Shown here piece by piece: positions 6,291 through 13,394 of a stretch of 15,609 nucleotides of DNA. The stretch covers positions 1 to 15,609 of the forward strand of contig JAQQAK010000175.1 of NCBI GenBank assembly GCA_028527945.1, in the 5' to 3' direction. The notes below the pieces were generated by a model. That model was not told the origin of the DNA. It did no database searches and worked only from the letters and a program-made list of their open reading frames with translations. The first letter of the stretch is position 1. Every line of letters begins with the position of its first letter. Made by a program: the position numbers and the translations under genes. The stretch comes from Spirochaetaceae bacterium. GTDB lineage: Bacteria; Spirochaetota; Spirochaetia; UBA9216.

Positions 6291-6827
6291 TTATTGCTCC
6301 TGAAAGAGTTCTACCCCTTCTTCAGTAATTAAAATAATATTATCACTTTTATTCATTATATATACATTCTCAGACTGTTCTTCAGTTAATGCGTCAAAGG
6401 ATATTACATACTCAACTAAACCATCATCAAAAATAACTACTTCTTTTGTTTCTCCATTTAAAGTATAACTTAAATACATATATTTAATGAACCTACAACT
6501 AGAACATCCATTTCCTGAAGGATTAAATTGATATCCACACTTAATTTTTAAATATGGAGATTGTTCATTAACAGAAAGATTAGGAAAGTCTATTATTTCA
6601 TTAGAATCTTCCCCACTTATGTAATATTCAATAAAAACATTTTTTATATCATAGCTTGTCTCATTCAAAATTGATAAATCTGCATAATAGAAATAACAAG
6701 GATTTCCGCAACCAAAAATGTTCAAACAAAAAAACATAACTAATAAAGTTTTGATTTTGCTAGTTATATTATCTCTAAAAAAAAGATGGTGCTCATATGG
6801 TCGTTTTAAATTATTTTTATATTTCAT
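6291..6827 (-). CDS. Orphan lipoprotein of unknown function
   Basis: A 178-residue product with a long basic N-terminus, a hydrophobic segment at about residues 26-39 (IKTLLVMFFCLNIFG) and a lipobox-like end at Cys40 in NIFGCGNPC, so it is probably lipid-anchored outside the inner membrane. The mature part is acidic, rich in Asn, Tyr, Ile and Ser, and contains a small cysteine cluster (IKCGYQF, then GCSSCRF). It looks beta-rich, but I recognise no family. The ATG is preceded by AAGGA about 9 nt upstream. It lies 53 bp after rrf2 and could be read through from it, but its content is unrelated to the sulfur genes and looks like accessory DNA. Confidence 0.75.
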   Translation of the reverse strand: MKYKNNLKRPYEHHLFFRDNITSKIKTLLVMFFCLNIFGCGNPCYFYYADLSILNETSYDIKNVFIEYYISGEDSNEIIDFPNLSVNEQSPYLKIKCGYQFNPSGNGCSSCRFIKYMYLSYTLNGETKEVVIFDDGLVEYVISFDALTEEQSENVYIMNKSDNIILITEEGVELFQEQ

Positions 6828-6880
6828 TCATAAAGTCCTTATCTTTAACTATTGAAAATAAATTTTGTTCTCTTTATCAC

Positions 6881-7309
6881 CTAAATTACATAATCACAAT
6901 TTAAATTATTTTTGGCTAAATCGCCTATGGTTACCCCTTCAAGATAATTATCAATTATACGATCAAGTTCAATCCACATTGGAAGAGTTTTACAATTTGC
7001 TGACTGATCACATTTTTTTGCCCCCTGCCCTAAACAGGCAACCGGAGCAAGAGTGCCCTCTGTCAGTTTTAAAATACTTGCTACTGAATATTGTTCAGGA
7101 GAGCGGTTCAGCTTATAGCCACCGCCTTTTCCATGAAGAGCATCAACAAAATCTGCTTTTGACAGTACTGTCATAATGCTTTCAAGATATTTTGATGAAA
7201 TTTTCTGTCTTTCAGCAATTCCCTTCAATGGAATATATTTACTCTGATCATGTTCTGAAAGATCTATCATTACACGAAGCGCGTAACGTCCCTTTGTTGA
7301 TATCATCAT
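6881..7309 (-). CDS. Rrf2-family transcriptional regulator with an IscR/CymR-like three-cysteine motif
   Basis: A 142-residue winged-helix repressor. The N-terminus ISTKGRYALRVMIDLSEH and the block IPLKGIAERQKISSKYLESI (residues 26-45) are the classical Rrf2 recognition domain, followed by the wing HGKGGGYKLNR. Cysteines 92, 100 and 106 (ACLGQGAKKCDQSANCK) occupy the region where IscR uses Cys92, Cys98 and Cys104 to bind a [2Fe-2S] cluster, so Fe-S or cysteine-status sensing is likely. This is inferred from family knowledge. It is the sixth gene in line after metY, cysK, metA, nifS and mnmA, and has its own promoter overlapped by a 19-bp dyad that also occurs twice before metY. The likely role is autoregulated control of sulfur supply. 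Confidence 0.93.
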   Translation of the reverse strand: MMISTKGRYALRVMIDLSEHDQSKYIPLKGIAERQKISSKYLESIMTVLSKADFVDALHGKGGGYKLNRSPEQYSVASILKLTEGTLAPVACLGQGAKKCDQSANCKTLPMWIELDRIIDNYLEGVTIGDLAKNNLNCDYVI

Positions 7310-7331
7310 AAAAAATTACCTCCCAATTTTC

Positions 7332-7350
7332 ACCTATTATAATATAAGGT
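7332..7350. promoter_or_regulatory. 19-bp dyad overlapping the rrf2 promoter (candidate Rrf2 operator, copy 3)
   Basis: Read on the plus strand this is ACCTATTATAATATAAGGT. In the opposite orientation it matches the copy at 12943-12961 at 13 of 19 positions, sharing ACC at one end and ATAGGT at the other. It is itself an imperfect dyad and covers the -10 box of rrf2, as expected for an autorepressor. Confidence 0.6.
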
Positions 7351-7365
7351 ATATAGAAGTATCAA
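7336..7365 (-). promoter_or_regulatory. Promoter of rrf2
   Basis: On the minus strand TTGATA (7365-7360) and a perfect TATAAT (7341-7336) are separated by 18 nt, ending 26 nt before the rrf2 start codon. It sits in the 67-bp gap between mnmA and rrf2, so rrf2 can be transcribed separately from the upstream genes. Confidence 0.7.
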
Positions 7366-7376
7366 ATAGAAACAAT

Positions 7377-8444
7377 TTAGCATATTGTTCCTCCGCCTAA
7401 AACGATTTCTCCATCATACAAAACCACAGCTTGCCCCTTTGCTATAGCATATTGAGGCTCATCAAATATAAGAGATATAGAATCAGCAGTCAAAGGCTTG
7501 ACCGTAGCCCACTTTTCTTCCTGACAATGACGAATCTTAGCTTTTACATGAAGTTTAGCAGGAGGTGTATCAAATGCTATCCAGTTAAAATCAACTGCTG
7601 TCAATTCTTTTGAAAGGAGCTCTTTACTTCTACCTACAACAACAGTATTATCTTCTATGTTTTTTTCACAGACATACACTGCTTCGCCCATAGACAGGCC
7701 AAGCCCTTTACGCTGTCCAATTGTATAACGAATAATTCCTTTGTGCTCGCCCAAAACATTACCTTCACGGTCAAGAAACTTTCCGTGGGGATAATCTTTG
7801 CCGGTAATCCTTTCAATGGTTCTGACATAGTCTCCGTCAGGAACAAAACAAATATCCTGACTTTCAGACTTCCCAGCTGTTATAAATCCATTTTTTTCAG
7901 CAATTTTTCTGATATCTGTTTTTCTAACCTCACCAATAGGAAACCTGGTATGCGATAGCTGCTGCTGCGTTAAAAAATAGAGAAAATAAGTTTGGTCTTT
8001 AGTCTCATCTACAGCTTTTTTAAGTAAATATCGATCATGAATCTTTTCAATACGCGCATAATGGCCAGTCGCAATATAATCACAGTCCATTATCTCTGCG
8101 CGCTTATAAAATTTATCCCATTTCATATAACGGTTACAATCAATACAAGGATTTGGAGTAGCTCCACTTTCATAAGAAGATATAAACCGTTTTATGACCT
8201 GAGAGTTGAAATCATCTTTAAAATTAAAAACAAAATGCTGTAGACCTATTTCATACGCAACGCTGCGCGCATCCTCTATATCATCAAGCGAACAGCAAGT
8301 TTTATTATTAGAGATATTTATATCAGAATTTTGAAAAAGCCGCATTGTTGCGCCAATACAATTAAGCCCTTCACTTTTAAGAAGTAAAGCAGCAACACTT
8401 GAGTCTACTCCGCCGCTCATAGCAACTAATACTCTTTCATTCAT
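7377..8444 (-). CDS. mnmA: tRNA 2-thiouridine(34) synthase MnmA
   Basis: A 355-residue cytoplasmic enzyme that puts sulfur on uridine 34 of Lys, Glu and Gln tRNAs using ATP and a persulfide. The PP-loop ATP motif SGGVDSS is at residues 10-16. The catalytic pair is Cys103 in TPNPCIDCNRYMKW and Cys199 in GKSESQDICFVPDGDY, matching Cys102 and Cys199 of the E. coli enzyme. The segment KAVDETKDQTYFLYFL and the C-terminal beta-barrel region (IRYTIGQRKGLGLS) are also standard. The ATG is 2 nt after the nifS stop codon, so the desulfurase and thiouridylase are made together. NifS presumably supplies the sulfur. Whether relay proteins are needed cannot be seen here. Confidence 0.97.
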   Translation of the reverse strand: MNERVLVAMSGGVDSSVAALLLKSEGLNCIGATMRLFQNSDINISNNKTCCSLDDIEDARSVAYEIGLQHFVFNFKDDFNSQVIKRFISSYESGATPNPCIDCNRYMKWDKFYKRAEIMDCDYIATGHYARIEKIHDRYLLKKAVDETKDQTYFLYFLTQQQLSHTRFPIGEVRKTDIRKIAEKNGFITAGKSESQDICFVPDGDYVRTIERITGKDYPHGKFLDREGNVLGEHKGIIRYTIGQRKGLGLSMGEAVYVCEKNIEDNTVVVGRSKELLSKELTAVDFNWIAFDTPPAKLHVKAKIRHCQEEKWATVKPLTADSISLIFDEPQYAIAKGQAVVLYDGEIVLGGGTIC

Positions 8445-8446
8445 TT

Positions 8447-9607
8447 TTAATACATCCTTCTATCTGAATATTTCCTGCGTAAATGCGAAACAGCCTCTGG
8501 CACAATTTTGAGAATATAATCAATTTCTTTTTCAGTATTTAATTCATTTAATGATAACCTAAGAGAGCTTGAAGCAGCTTCAGTGGTTCTGCCAATAGAC
8601 ATTAGAACATGGCTGGGTTCTAACGAACCAGACTCACACGCTGAACCTGATGAAGCACAAATTCCTTCTTTATCAAGTAATAGCAGAAGAGTCTCTCCTT
8701 CTATCCCATCAAAAGAGATATTGACGTTGCCAGAAAGCCGGTTAACTTGATCTCCATTTAATACCGAACCTGGAATTTTTAAAAGTTCTGAAATTAGTCT
8801 GTCACGGTAACTGGACAGTTTTGCAGAAACTTCATCTATACCCCGGCAGGATTCTTCAAAAGCCGCGGCCATACCCATTATTGCCGGAACATTCTCTGTC
8901 CCTGCACGGTTACCACGCTCCTGCTTACCGCCTTCAATAATATTGGTAAGCTCGATCTTAGGATGGGAATATAAGATACCAACACCCTTTGGCCCCATGA
9001 ATTTATGGGCAGATAATGACAGAAAATCTATATTCTGTTTTTGAACATCTATATGTAGATGTCCAGCAGCCTGAACAGCGTCTGTATGAAAAAATACTTT
9101 TTTCTTTCTACAGATTTCACCTATTTGGCGAACCGGCTGTATAGTCCCTATCTCATTGTTAGCATACATAATAGAGACCAAACATGTTTCGTTAGTAATA
9201 GCCGTGAGAACCTGTTCAGGATTAATAATTCCATTTTCAGGAACATGAAGAAGAGTTATTTTAAAACCCTGCTTTTCTAATTTTTTCAAACTTTTAAGAA
9301 CTGCGGGATGTTCAAATTCTGTAGAGATTATATGCTTTTTATTTTCATGTCTCCCAATTTCTGCCGCAGATATTATAGCCTGATTATCAGACTCGCTTCC
9401 TCCTGAGGTAAAAGTAATTCCTCGAGCATCTCCACCTATTCTCTTAGCCATAACTTCTCGGGCTTTATATAAAGCAGAAGCAGATTCTTGCCCAAGAGAA
9501 TAGATGCCAGATGGATTTCCATAATAACACCTCATATAAGGAAGCATCGCGTCTACTGCTGCTTGACTCATCTGTGTAGTTGCTGCGTTATCAGCATATA
9601 CCTTCAT
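8447..9607 (-). CDS. nifS: Cysteine desulfurase, NifS/IscS family
   Basis: PLP enzyme that takes sulfur from cysteine as a persulfide for Fe-S clusters and tRNA thiolation. I place the start at 9607 (product MKVYADNAATTQMSQ, 386 residues) because GGAG lies 5 nt upstream of the minus-strand ATG. A longer frame to 9715 exists but overlaps metA and adds 36 residues foreign to the family. The PLP lysine is Lys202 in SLSAHKFMGPKG, His100 in EFEHPAV stacks on the cofactor, and catalytic Cys324 sits in ASSGSACESGSLEPSHVL. The long catalytic-Cys loop indicates the class I IscS/NifS type, not SufS. No iscU follows; mnmA does, which suggests tRNA thiolation as at least one sulfur sink. Confidence 0.95.
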   Translation of the reverse strand: MKVYADNAATTQMSQAAVDAMLPYMRCYYGNPSGIYSLGQESASALYKAREVMAKRIGGDARGITFTSGGSESDNQAIISAAEIGRHENKKHIISTEFEHPAVLKSLKKLEKQGFKITLLHVPENGIINPEQVLTAITNETCLVSIMYANNEIGTIQPVRQIGEICRKKKVFFHTDAVQAAGHLHIDVQKQNIDFLSLSAHKFMGPKGVGILYSHPKIELTNIIEGGKQERGNRAGTENVPAIMGMAAAFEESCRGIDEVSAKLSSYRDRLISELLKIPGSVLNGDQVNRLSGNVNISFDGIEGETLLLLLDKEGICASSGSACESGSLEPSHVLMSIGRTTEAASSSLRLSLNELNTEKEIDYILKIVPEAVSHLRRKYSDRRMY

Positions 9608-9620
9608 TATATCTCCAAGC

Positions 9621-10535
9621 CTATATGAAATTGGGATCATAGGGAGTAGACTGATAAACATAGTAATTAAGCCAATTTGAGAATAGAAGGTTTGCATGGC
9701 TTCGCCAGGTGACAACTACATCATTATCAGGATTGTCATCAACAAAATAATTACAGGGTTTGCCTATACTTTTCCCTTCATTTAAATCACGTTCATATTC
9801 CTTTCGCAATGTTCCAGCGTCATATTCACAATGCCCCATTACAAAAATTTGCCGACCATTTTGAGCAGTAACAATAGAAATACCAGCTGAATCTGATGAA
9901 GCAATTATTTCAAGCTCCTCAACCTTTTCTATATCATTTCGCTTCACTGTTGTATTTCTCGAATGGGGAACCATGAATGAGTCATCAAACCCTCTTGTCA
10001 GCATTGTATTTTTATATTCAATAGAATGATTGAAAACACCAAAAACTTTCTGCCCCACTGGATATTTAGGAATTCCATAATGATAATATAATCCGGCCTG
10101 AGCCCCCCAACATATATGAAAAGTGCTGTGTGCATGAGTTTTGCTCCATTCCATTATATCTTTAAGCTCACTCCAGTAATCAACATCTTCATATTCAAGA
10201 AGCTCCACCGGAGCGCCAGTTATTACCAAACCGTCGAATTTGCGGTCTTTCACCTCGCTAAATGGTTTATAAAAAGCCAGCATATGCTCTTCTGGGGTGT
10301 TTTTGGCCTTATAGGATTCTGTATGTATCAACTCAAGTTCAACCTGAAGAGGAGTATTTCCCAGAAGGCGGGATAACTGTGTTTCGGTTTCTATCTTTGT
10401 AGGCATAAGATTGAGCAAAAGGATCTTTAGAGGGCGAATATCCTGAGTTGAAGCCCTCTCTTCAGTCATAACAAAGACATTCTCATCTGATAAAATCTTT
10501 ACCGCAGGTAAATTATTAGGTATCTTAATTGGCAT
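9621..10535 (-). CDS. metA: Homoserine O-acyltransferase MetA, predicted acetyl-CoA specific
   Basis: A 304-residue enzyme that activates homoserine for methionine synthesis. The catalytic cysteine is Cys142 in FHICWGAQAG, and the His235/Glu237 pair lies in VMGHCEYDAGTL, all at standard positions. Residue 111 is Glu (ITGAPVELLEYEDVDYW). Published work on MetA showed that Glu111 favours acetyl-CoA whereas Gly111 in E. coli favours succinyl-CoA, so the product is predicted to be O-acetylhomoserine. This fits MetY, two genes upstream in the same cluster, which uses that ester. The start is supported by GGAGGAGGG 7 nt before the ATG. A small hairpin overlaps part of that Shine-Dalgarno. Older annotations may say homoserine O-succinyltransferase. 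Confidence 0.96.
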   Translation of the reverse strand: MPIKIPNNLPAVKILSDENVFVMTEERASTQDIRPLKILLLNLMPTKIETETQLSRLLGNTPLQVELELIHTESYKAKNTPEEHMLAFYKPFSEVKDRKFDGLVITGAPVELLEYEDVDYWSELKDIMEWSKTHAHSTFHICWGAQAGLYYHYGIPKYPVGQKVFGVFNHSIEYKNTMLTRGFDDSFMVPHSRNTTVKRNDIEKVEELEIIASSDSAGISIVTAQNGRQIFVMGHCEYDAGTLRKEYERDLNEGKSIGKPCNYFVDDNPDNDVVVTWRSHANLLFSNWLNYYVYQSTPYDPNFI

Positions 10536-10549
10536 TTTAGTTCCCTCCT

Positions 10550-10565
10550 CCTGTTAAAAAACAGG
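10550..10565 (-). promoter_or_regulatory. Small hairpin touching the metA Shine-Dalgarno
   Basis: In the minus-strand RNA, CCTGTT and AACAGG pair around a 4-nt U loop. The 3' arm ends in the first AGG of the AGGAGGAGGG upstream of metA, so the hairpin partly covers the ribosome site, though a second AGGAGG copy stays free. The regulatory effect is speculative. Confidence 0.35.
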
Positions 10566-10583
10566 CCATGATGAGCGTTTCTT

Positions 10584-11516
10584 TTAATCAGAGAAAAGCG
10601 GAGTAGACAGATATCTCTCACCGGTATCTGCGAGAAGGACAACTATAGTCTTGCCTTCATTTTCTTTTCTCTTCGCTATCTCTACGGCTGCGTAAATTGC
10701 CGCCCCTGATGAGATTCCAACAAGTACTCCTTCAGTCTTACCTATGCCTTTAGCAGAGATGAAGGCGTCATCATTCTCAACTCTGATAACCTCATCAAAT
10801 ATTTCAGTATTAAGTACATCAGGAACAAAGCCGGCACCTATGCCCTGAATCTTATGGGCACCGGACGAACCTCCGGATAATACCGGTGACGCTGAAGGTT
10901 CTACAGCAATAATTTTAATGTCAGGATTTTTAGACTTAAGGTATTCTCCCACGCCTGTTATTGTGCCGCCTGTACCTACACCGGCTATAAAAATATCAAC
11001 ATTACCATCTGTATCATCCCAGATTTCCGGTCCAGTTGTTTTAAGATGAATATGAGGGTTTGCCGGATTAACAAATTGTCCAGGAATAAAGCTGTTTGGA
11101 GTTTTACTGGCAAGTTCGGCAGCTTTATCTATTGCGCCCTTCATACCTTTGGCTCCTTCTGTCAAAACAATTTCAGCGCCATATGCCTTTATCAGATTTC
11201 TCCGCTCAACAGACATTGTTTCCGGCATTGTTATGATAATTTTATAACCTCGCGCTGCTGCAACCGAGGCAAGACCAATGCCCGTATTTCCACTGGTAGG
11301 CTCAATAATAACAGAACCGCTTTTTAAAAGCCCTCTTTCTTCAGCATCATCTATCATAGCTTTGGCTATTCTATCCTTAACGCTTCCAGCGGGATTAAAA
11401 TATTCAAGTTTTGCAAGAATTGTTGCCTTAAGCTCATTCTTCTGTTCTAAATTAGAAAATTCAACAAGAGGTGTTTTTCCTATCAATTGATCGATTGATT
11501 TATATATCTTTGTCAT
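10584..11516 (-). CDS. cysK: Cysteine synthase A (O-acetylserine sulfhydrylase)
   Basis: PLP enzyme converting O-acetylserine and sulfide to cysteine, 310 residues, normal CysK length. The PLP lysine is Lys47 in NPAGSVKDRIA, the substrate loop TSGNTG is at 74-79, the phosphate-binding loop is GVGTGGTITGVG, and the C-terminal GISSGAA and RYLSTPLF are typical of CysK. It has AAGGAG upstream of the ATG and begins 17 bp after metY ends, indicating an operon. No serine acetyltransferase gene (cysE) is in this window, so O-acetylserine must come from elsewhere. A CysK role is preferred over cystathionine beta-synthase because no C-terminal CBS domain is present and the termini match CysK. Confidence 0.97.
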   Translation of the reverse strand: MTKIYKSIDQLIGKTPLVEFSNLEQKNELKATILAKLEYFNPAGSVKDRIAKAMIDDAEERGLLKSGSVIIEPTSGNTGIGLASVAAARGYKIIITMPETMSVERRNLIKAYGAEIVLTEGAKGMKGAIDKAAELASKTPNSFIPGQFVNPANPHIHLKTTGPEIWDDTDGNVDIFIAGVGTGGTITGVGEYLKSKNPDIKIIAVEPSASPVLSGGSSGAHKIQGIGAGFVPDVLNTEIFDEVIRVENDDAFISAKGIGKTEGVLVGISSGAAIYAAVEIAKRKENEGKTIVVLLADTGERYLSTPLFSD

Positions 11517-11533
11517 AATTACCGTCTCCTTAT

Positions 11534-12823
11534 TTATTTAATTGACGTAAATCCAAACTCAAGATCTTCAATGATGTCATCAATATGCTCAGTTCCGATT
11601 GATAGTCTTACTGTTGTAGGTTTTATTCCTACCTGTAGCAGCTCATCTGCAGAAAGCTGCGCGTGAGTTGTTGATGCCGGATGTATAACAAGGGATTTCA
11701 CGTCTGCAACATTGGCAAGAAGGGAAAAGAGTTTAAGAGATTCTGTAAACTTCTTTGCCTGTTTTTCTGAGCCTTTTATTTCAAAGGTAAATATGGAAGC
11801 TCCTCCATTGGGATAATAACTATCGTAGAGCTCCTTCTGCCGTCCCGTAGATAGAGAAGGATGGTTAACAGAGTCCACCAAAGGATTCTCTTTGAGATAT
11901 TTCACAACTTTTAGGGCATTTTCTACATGACGCTCAAGCCTGAGCGACAGAGTTTCAAGCCCCTGTAAAAGAAGAAAAGAATTAAAAGGACTTATGGTTG
12001 CTCCGGTATCTCTCATCAAAGTTGTGCGTAGTTTCACAATATAGGCTAGATTTCCAACTGCTTCAGAAAATATAATGCCATGGTATGATGGATTTGGCTT
12101 AGAAAGACCGGGAAACTTTTCATTCTGAGACCAGTTGAAATTTCCACTATCTATAATGACACCACCCATTACAGTTCCGTGTCCGCCAATAAATTTTGTG
12201 GCTGAGTGAACCACAATATCCGCTCCATGCTCAATGGGCCTAAACAAAAAGGGTGTGGCAAAGGTATTATCAATAATGACGGGAATTCCATTTTTATGGG
12301 CTATCTCTGAAACAGCCTCAAGGTCTATGATGTCAGCATTGGGATTACCAAGGGATTCAAGAAAGACCGCTTTGGTATTTTCTTTGATAGCTTTTTCAAA
12401 ATTTTCAGGCTGACTTCCGTCCACGAAAGTGGTTGAAATTCCAGATTCTTTTAGAGTATTGGCAAAGAAATTATAGGTTCCGCCATATATTGTTCCAGAG
12501 GAAACAATATGATCACCAGCCTTTGTGATATTCTGAACAGCATAGGCAATTGCTGCTGCACCGGAAGCTGTGGCAAGGGCTCCGACTCCGCCTTCAAGAG
12601 CCGCAATACGTTTTTCAAAAACATCCGATGTGGGATTCATCAATCGAGTATAAATATTACCTCCCTCTGATAAATCAAAGCGGCCCGCAGCTTGTGCAGA
12701 ATCACTAAAAACATAGGATGTAGTAGCATAGATGGGAACTGCTCTGGCATCGGTGGCAGGATCTGGCTGTTCCTGTCCTACATGAAGTTGTAAGGTTTCA
12801 AATTTATATTGCTCTTTAGACAT
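11534..12823 (-). CDS. metY: O-acetylhomoserine sulfhydrylase MetY
   Basis: A 429-residue PLP enzyme of the Cys/Met metabolism family that makes homocysteine from O-acetylhomoserine and sulfide, or methionine with methanethiol. The PLP lysine is Lys210 in VVHSATKFIGGHGT. Phosphate-binding and substrate residues are in YTRLMNPTSDVFEKRIA (from about 58) and ATASGAAAIAYA (about 84-95). The N-terminus KFETLQLHVGQ and the length above 420 residues match MetY better than the shorter cystathionine gamma-synthase or gamma-lyase. The ATG has GGAG 8 nt upstream. It is the first gene of the cluster, behind a promoter with two copies of the 19-bp dyad and a leader of about 120 nt. The pairing with an acetyl-type MetA supports direct sulfhydrylation. 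Confidence 0.96.
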   Translation of the reverse strand: MSKEQYKFETLQLHVGQEQPDPATDARAVPIYATTSYVFSDSAQAAGRFDLSEGGNIYTRLMNPTSDVFEKRIAALEGGVGALATASGAAAIAYAVQNITKAGDHIVSSGTIYGGTYNFFANTLKESGISTTFVDGSQPENFEKAIKENTKAVFLESLGNPNADIIDLEAVSEIAHKNGIPVIIDNTFATPFLFRPIEHGADIVVHSATKFIGGHGTVMGGVIIDSGNFNWSQNEKFPGLSKPNPSYHGIIFSEAVGNLAYIVKLRTTLMRDTGATISPFNSFLLLQGLETLSLRLERHVENALKVVKYLKENPLVDSVNHPSLSTGRQKELYDSYYPNGGASIFTFEIKGSEKQAKKFTESLKLFSLLANVADVKSLVIHPASTTHAQLSADELLQVGIKPTTVRLSIGTEHIDDIIEDLEFGFTSIK

Positions 12824-12946
12824 ATCTATCTCTCCTCTATCTCAATAGATTTTTTTCAGCAGAAATCAATCACCCCGGAGCAGAACTCAAAGCGAGCTTT
12901 GGCGAGGAATTAAATCCGTCTTGTGAGTAAACTCTTATTTTTACCC
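12824..12946 (-). promoter_or_regulatory. Structured 5' leader of the metY operon, class unknown
   Basis: If transcription starts about 7 nt after the TATAAT at 12958-12953, metY has a leader of about 120 nt. It can form a stem from GTGGGTAA and TTACTCAC (12948-12941 with 12930-12923, one G-U pair), a near-palindrome GGATTTAATTCC, and a hairpin CAAAG-CTCG-CTTTG (12901-12888). TTCTGCT occurs twice further on. I looked for SAM-I (S-box), T-box and other methionine-related RNA signatures and did not find their conserved cores. A terminator-like U-tract is also missing. It could be an undescribed element or a repeat shared with other loci; a homology search would decide. Confidence 0.4.
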
Positions 12947-12961
12947 ACCTTTATTATAGGT
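12943..12961. promoter_or_regulatory. 19-bp dyad covering the metY -10 box (candidate Rrf2 operator, copy 1)
   Basis: Plus strand ACCCACCTTTATTATAGGT. On the minus strand it contains a perfect TATAAT (12958-12953) that would be the -10 box of the metY operon. It shares ACC at the left end, the ACCTT inside (positions 5-9) and ATAGGT at the right end with the copy 40 bp upstream. No good -35 lies at the normal distance, which would suit a promoter needing or blocked by a regulator. Confidence 0.6.
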
Positions 12962-12982
12962 TAATAAAAACTAACAACTTCT

Positions 12983-13001
12983 ACCTACCTTGTCAATAGG
13001 T
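12983..13001. promoter_or_regulatory. 19-bp dyad upstream of the metY promoter (candidate Rrf2 operator, copy 2)
   Basis: Plus strand ACCTACCTTGTCAATAGGT, in the same orientation as the copy 40 bp away (about four helical turns). On the minus strand it includes a perfect TTGACA (12996-12991), which could be the -35 box of an overlapping promoter with a weak TAGTTT -10 at 12973-12968. The end sequences match those of the copy in front of rrf2. Confidence 0.6.
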
Positions 13002-13331
13002 TTATAGGGCATAAGCAAATTTCTAACTGCTTTTTGGATTATTTAGCTCTTTTCAAACTATTTTATTAGGAAACTTTATATAAAAAGGAATATTTTCGCT
13101 CAATTTGATATAGTCAATGACTTAAAATTAACAATTCATATAATTTCATGTTTTACAAATTTTATAAGATCTTATTTTTATTAGCCTCAATGATTATCTT
13201 TTTCATTATTTGAGGGAGTATTTTATTAAACCGGACAGCAGTTTTTGCAACTGTATAAATTATGCAAAATTTTATGACTTTCTACAAGGAATCGCATAAT
13301 CAACAAAAAAATCCGCTAAAAAAACTAGCAG
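13002..13331. other. Very AT-rich divergent intergenic region, no gene seen
   Basis: This stretch separates the minus-strand metY operon from the plus-strand hydrolase gene. I found no supported gene. One minus-strand frame of 39 codons (13281-13162) lacks a start and is treated as chance. There is no clear repeat or operator beyond the metY elements at the left edge and the hydrolase promoter at the right edge. Confidence 0.55.
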
Positions 13332-13360
13332 TTGACATGAACACATTCTTTTTCTATCAT
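13332..13360 (+). promoter_or_regulatory. Promoter of the lactonase-like gene
   Basis: Perfect TTGACA (13332-13337), a 17-nt spacer and TATCAT (13355-13360, five of six consensus bases). Transcription would start near 13367, about 28 nt before the chosen start codon. Confidence 0.75.
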
Positions 13361-13394
13361 CAAATATTCATGAAAAGTGCCCAAAAGGAAGTCT

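Noticed and set aside
6865..7176. 103-codon plus-strand frame opposite rrf2
   Set aside because: It is an antisense shadow; the Rrf2 reading on the minus strand has full family motifs.
7655..7958. Short frames on both strands inside mnmA
   Set aside because: They overlap conserved MnmA coding sequence, and their translations resemble no protein family.
9608..9715. Longer N-terminus for the cysteine desulfurase
   Set aside because: The extra 36 residues overlap metA coding sequence and do not resemble the family. The ATG at 9607 has a well-spaced GGAG and gives the standard N-terminus.
12824..13001. SAM-I (S-box) or T-box riboswitch upstream of metY
   Set aside because: The position is right, but I could not find the conserved S-box core or the T-box sequence, and there is no terminator hairpin with a U-tract. 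I kept it only as an unclassified leader.
13162..13281. 39-codon minus-strand frame with a lysine/isoleucine-rich translation
   Set aside because: It has no start codon near its beginning, no ribosome site and no recognisable family. The composition is expected from AT-rich intergenic DNA.
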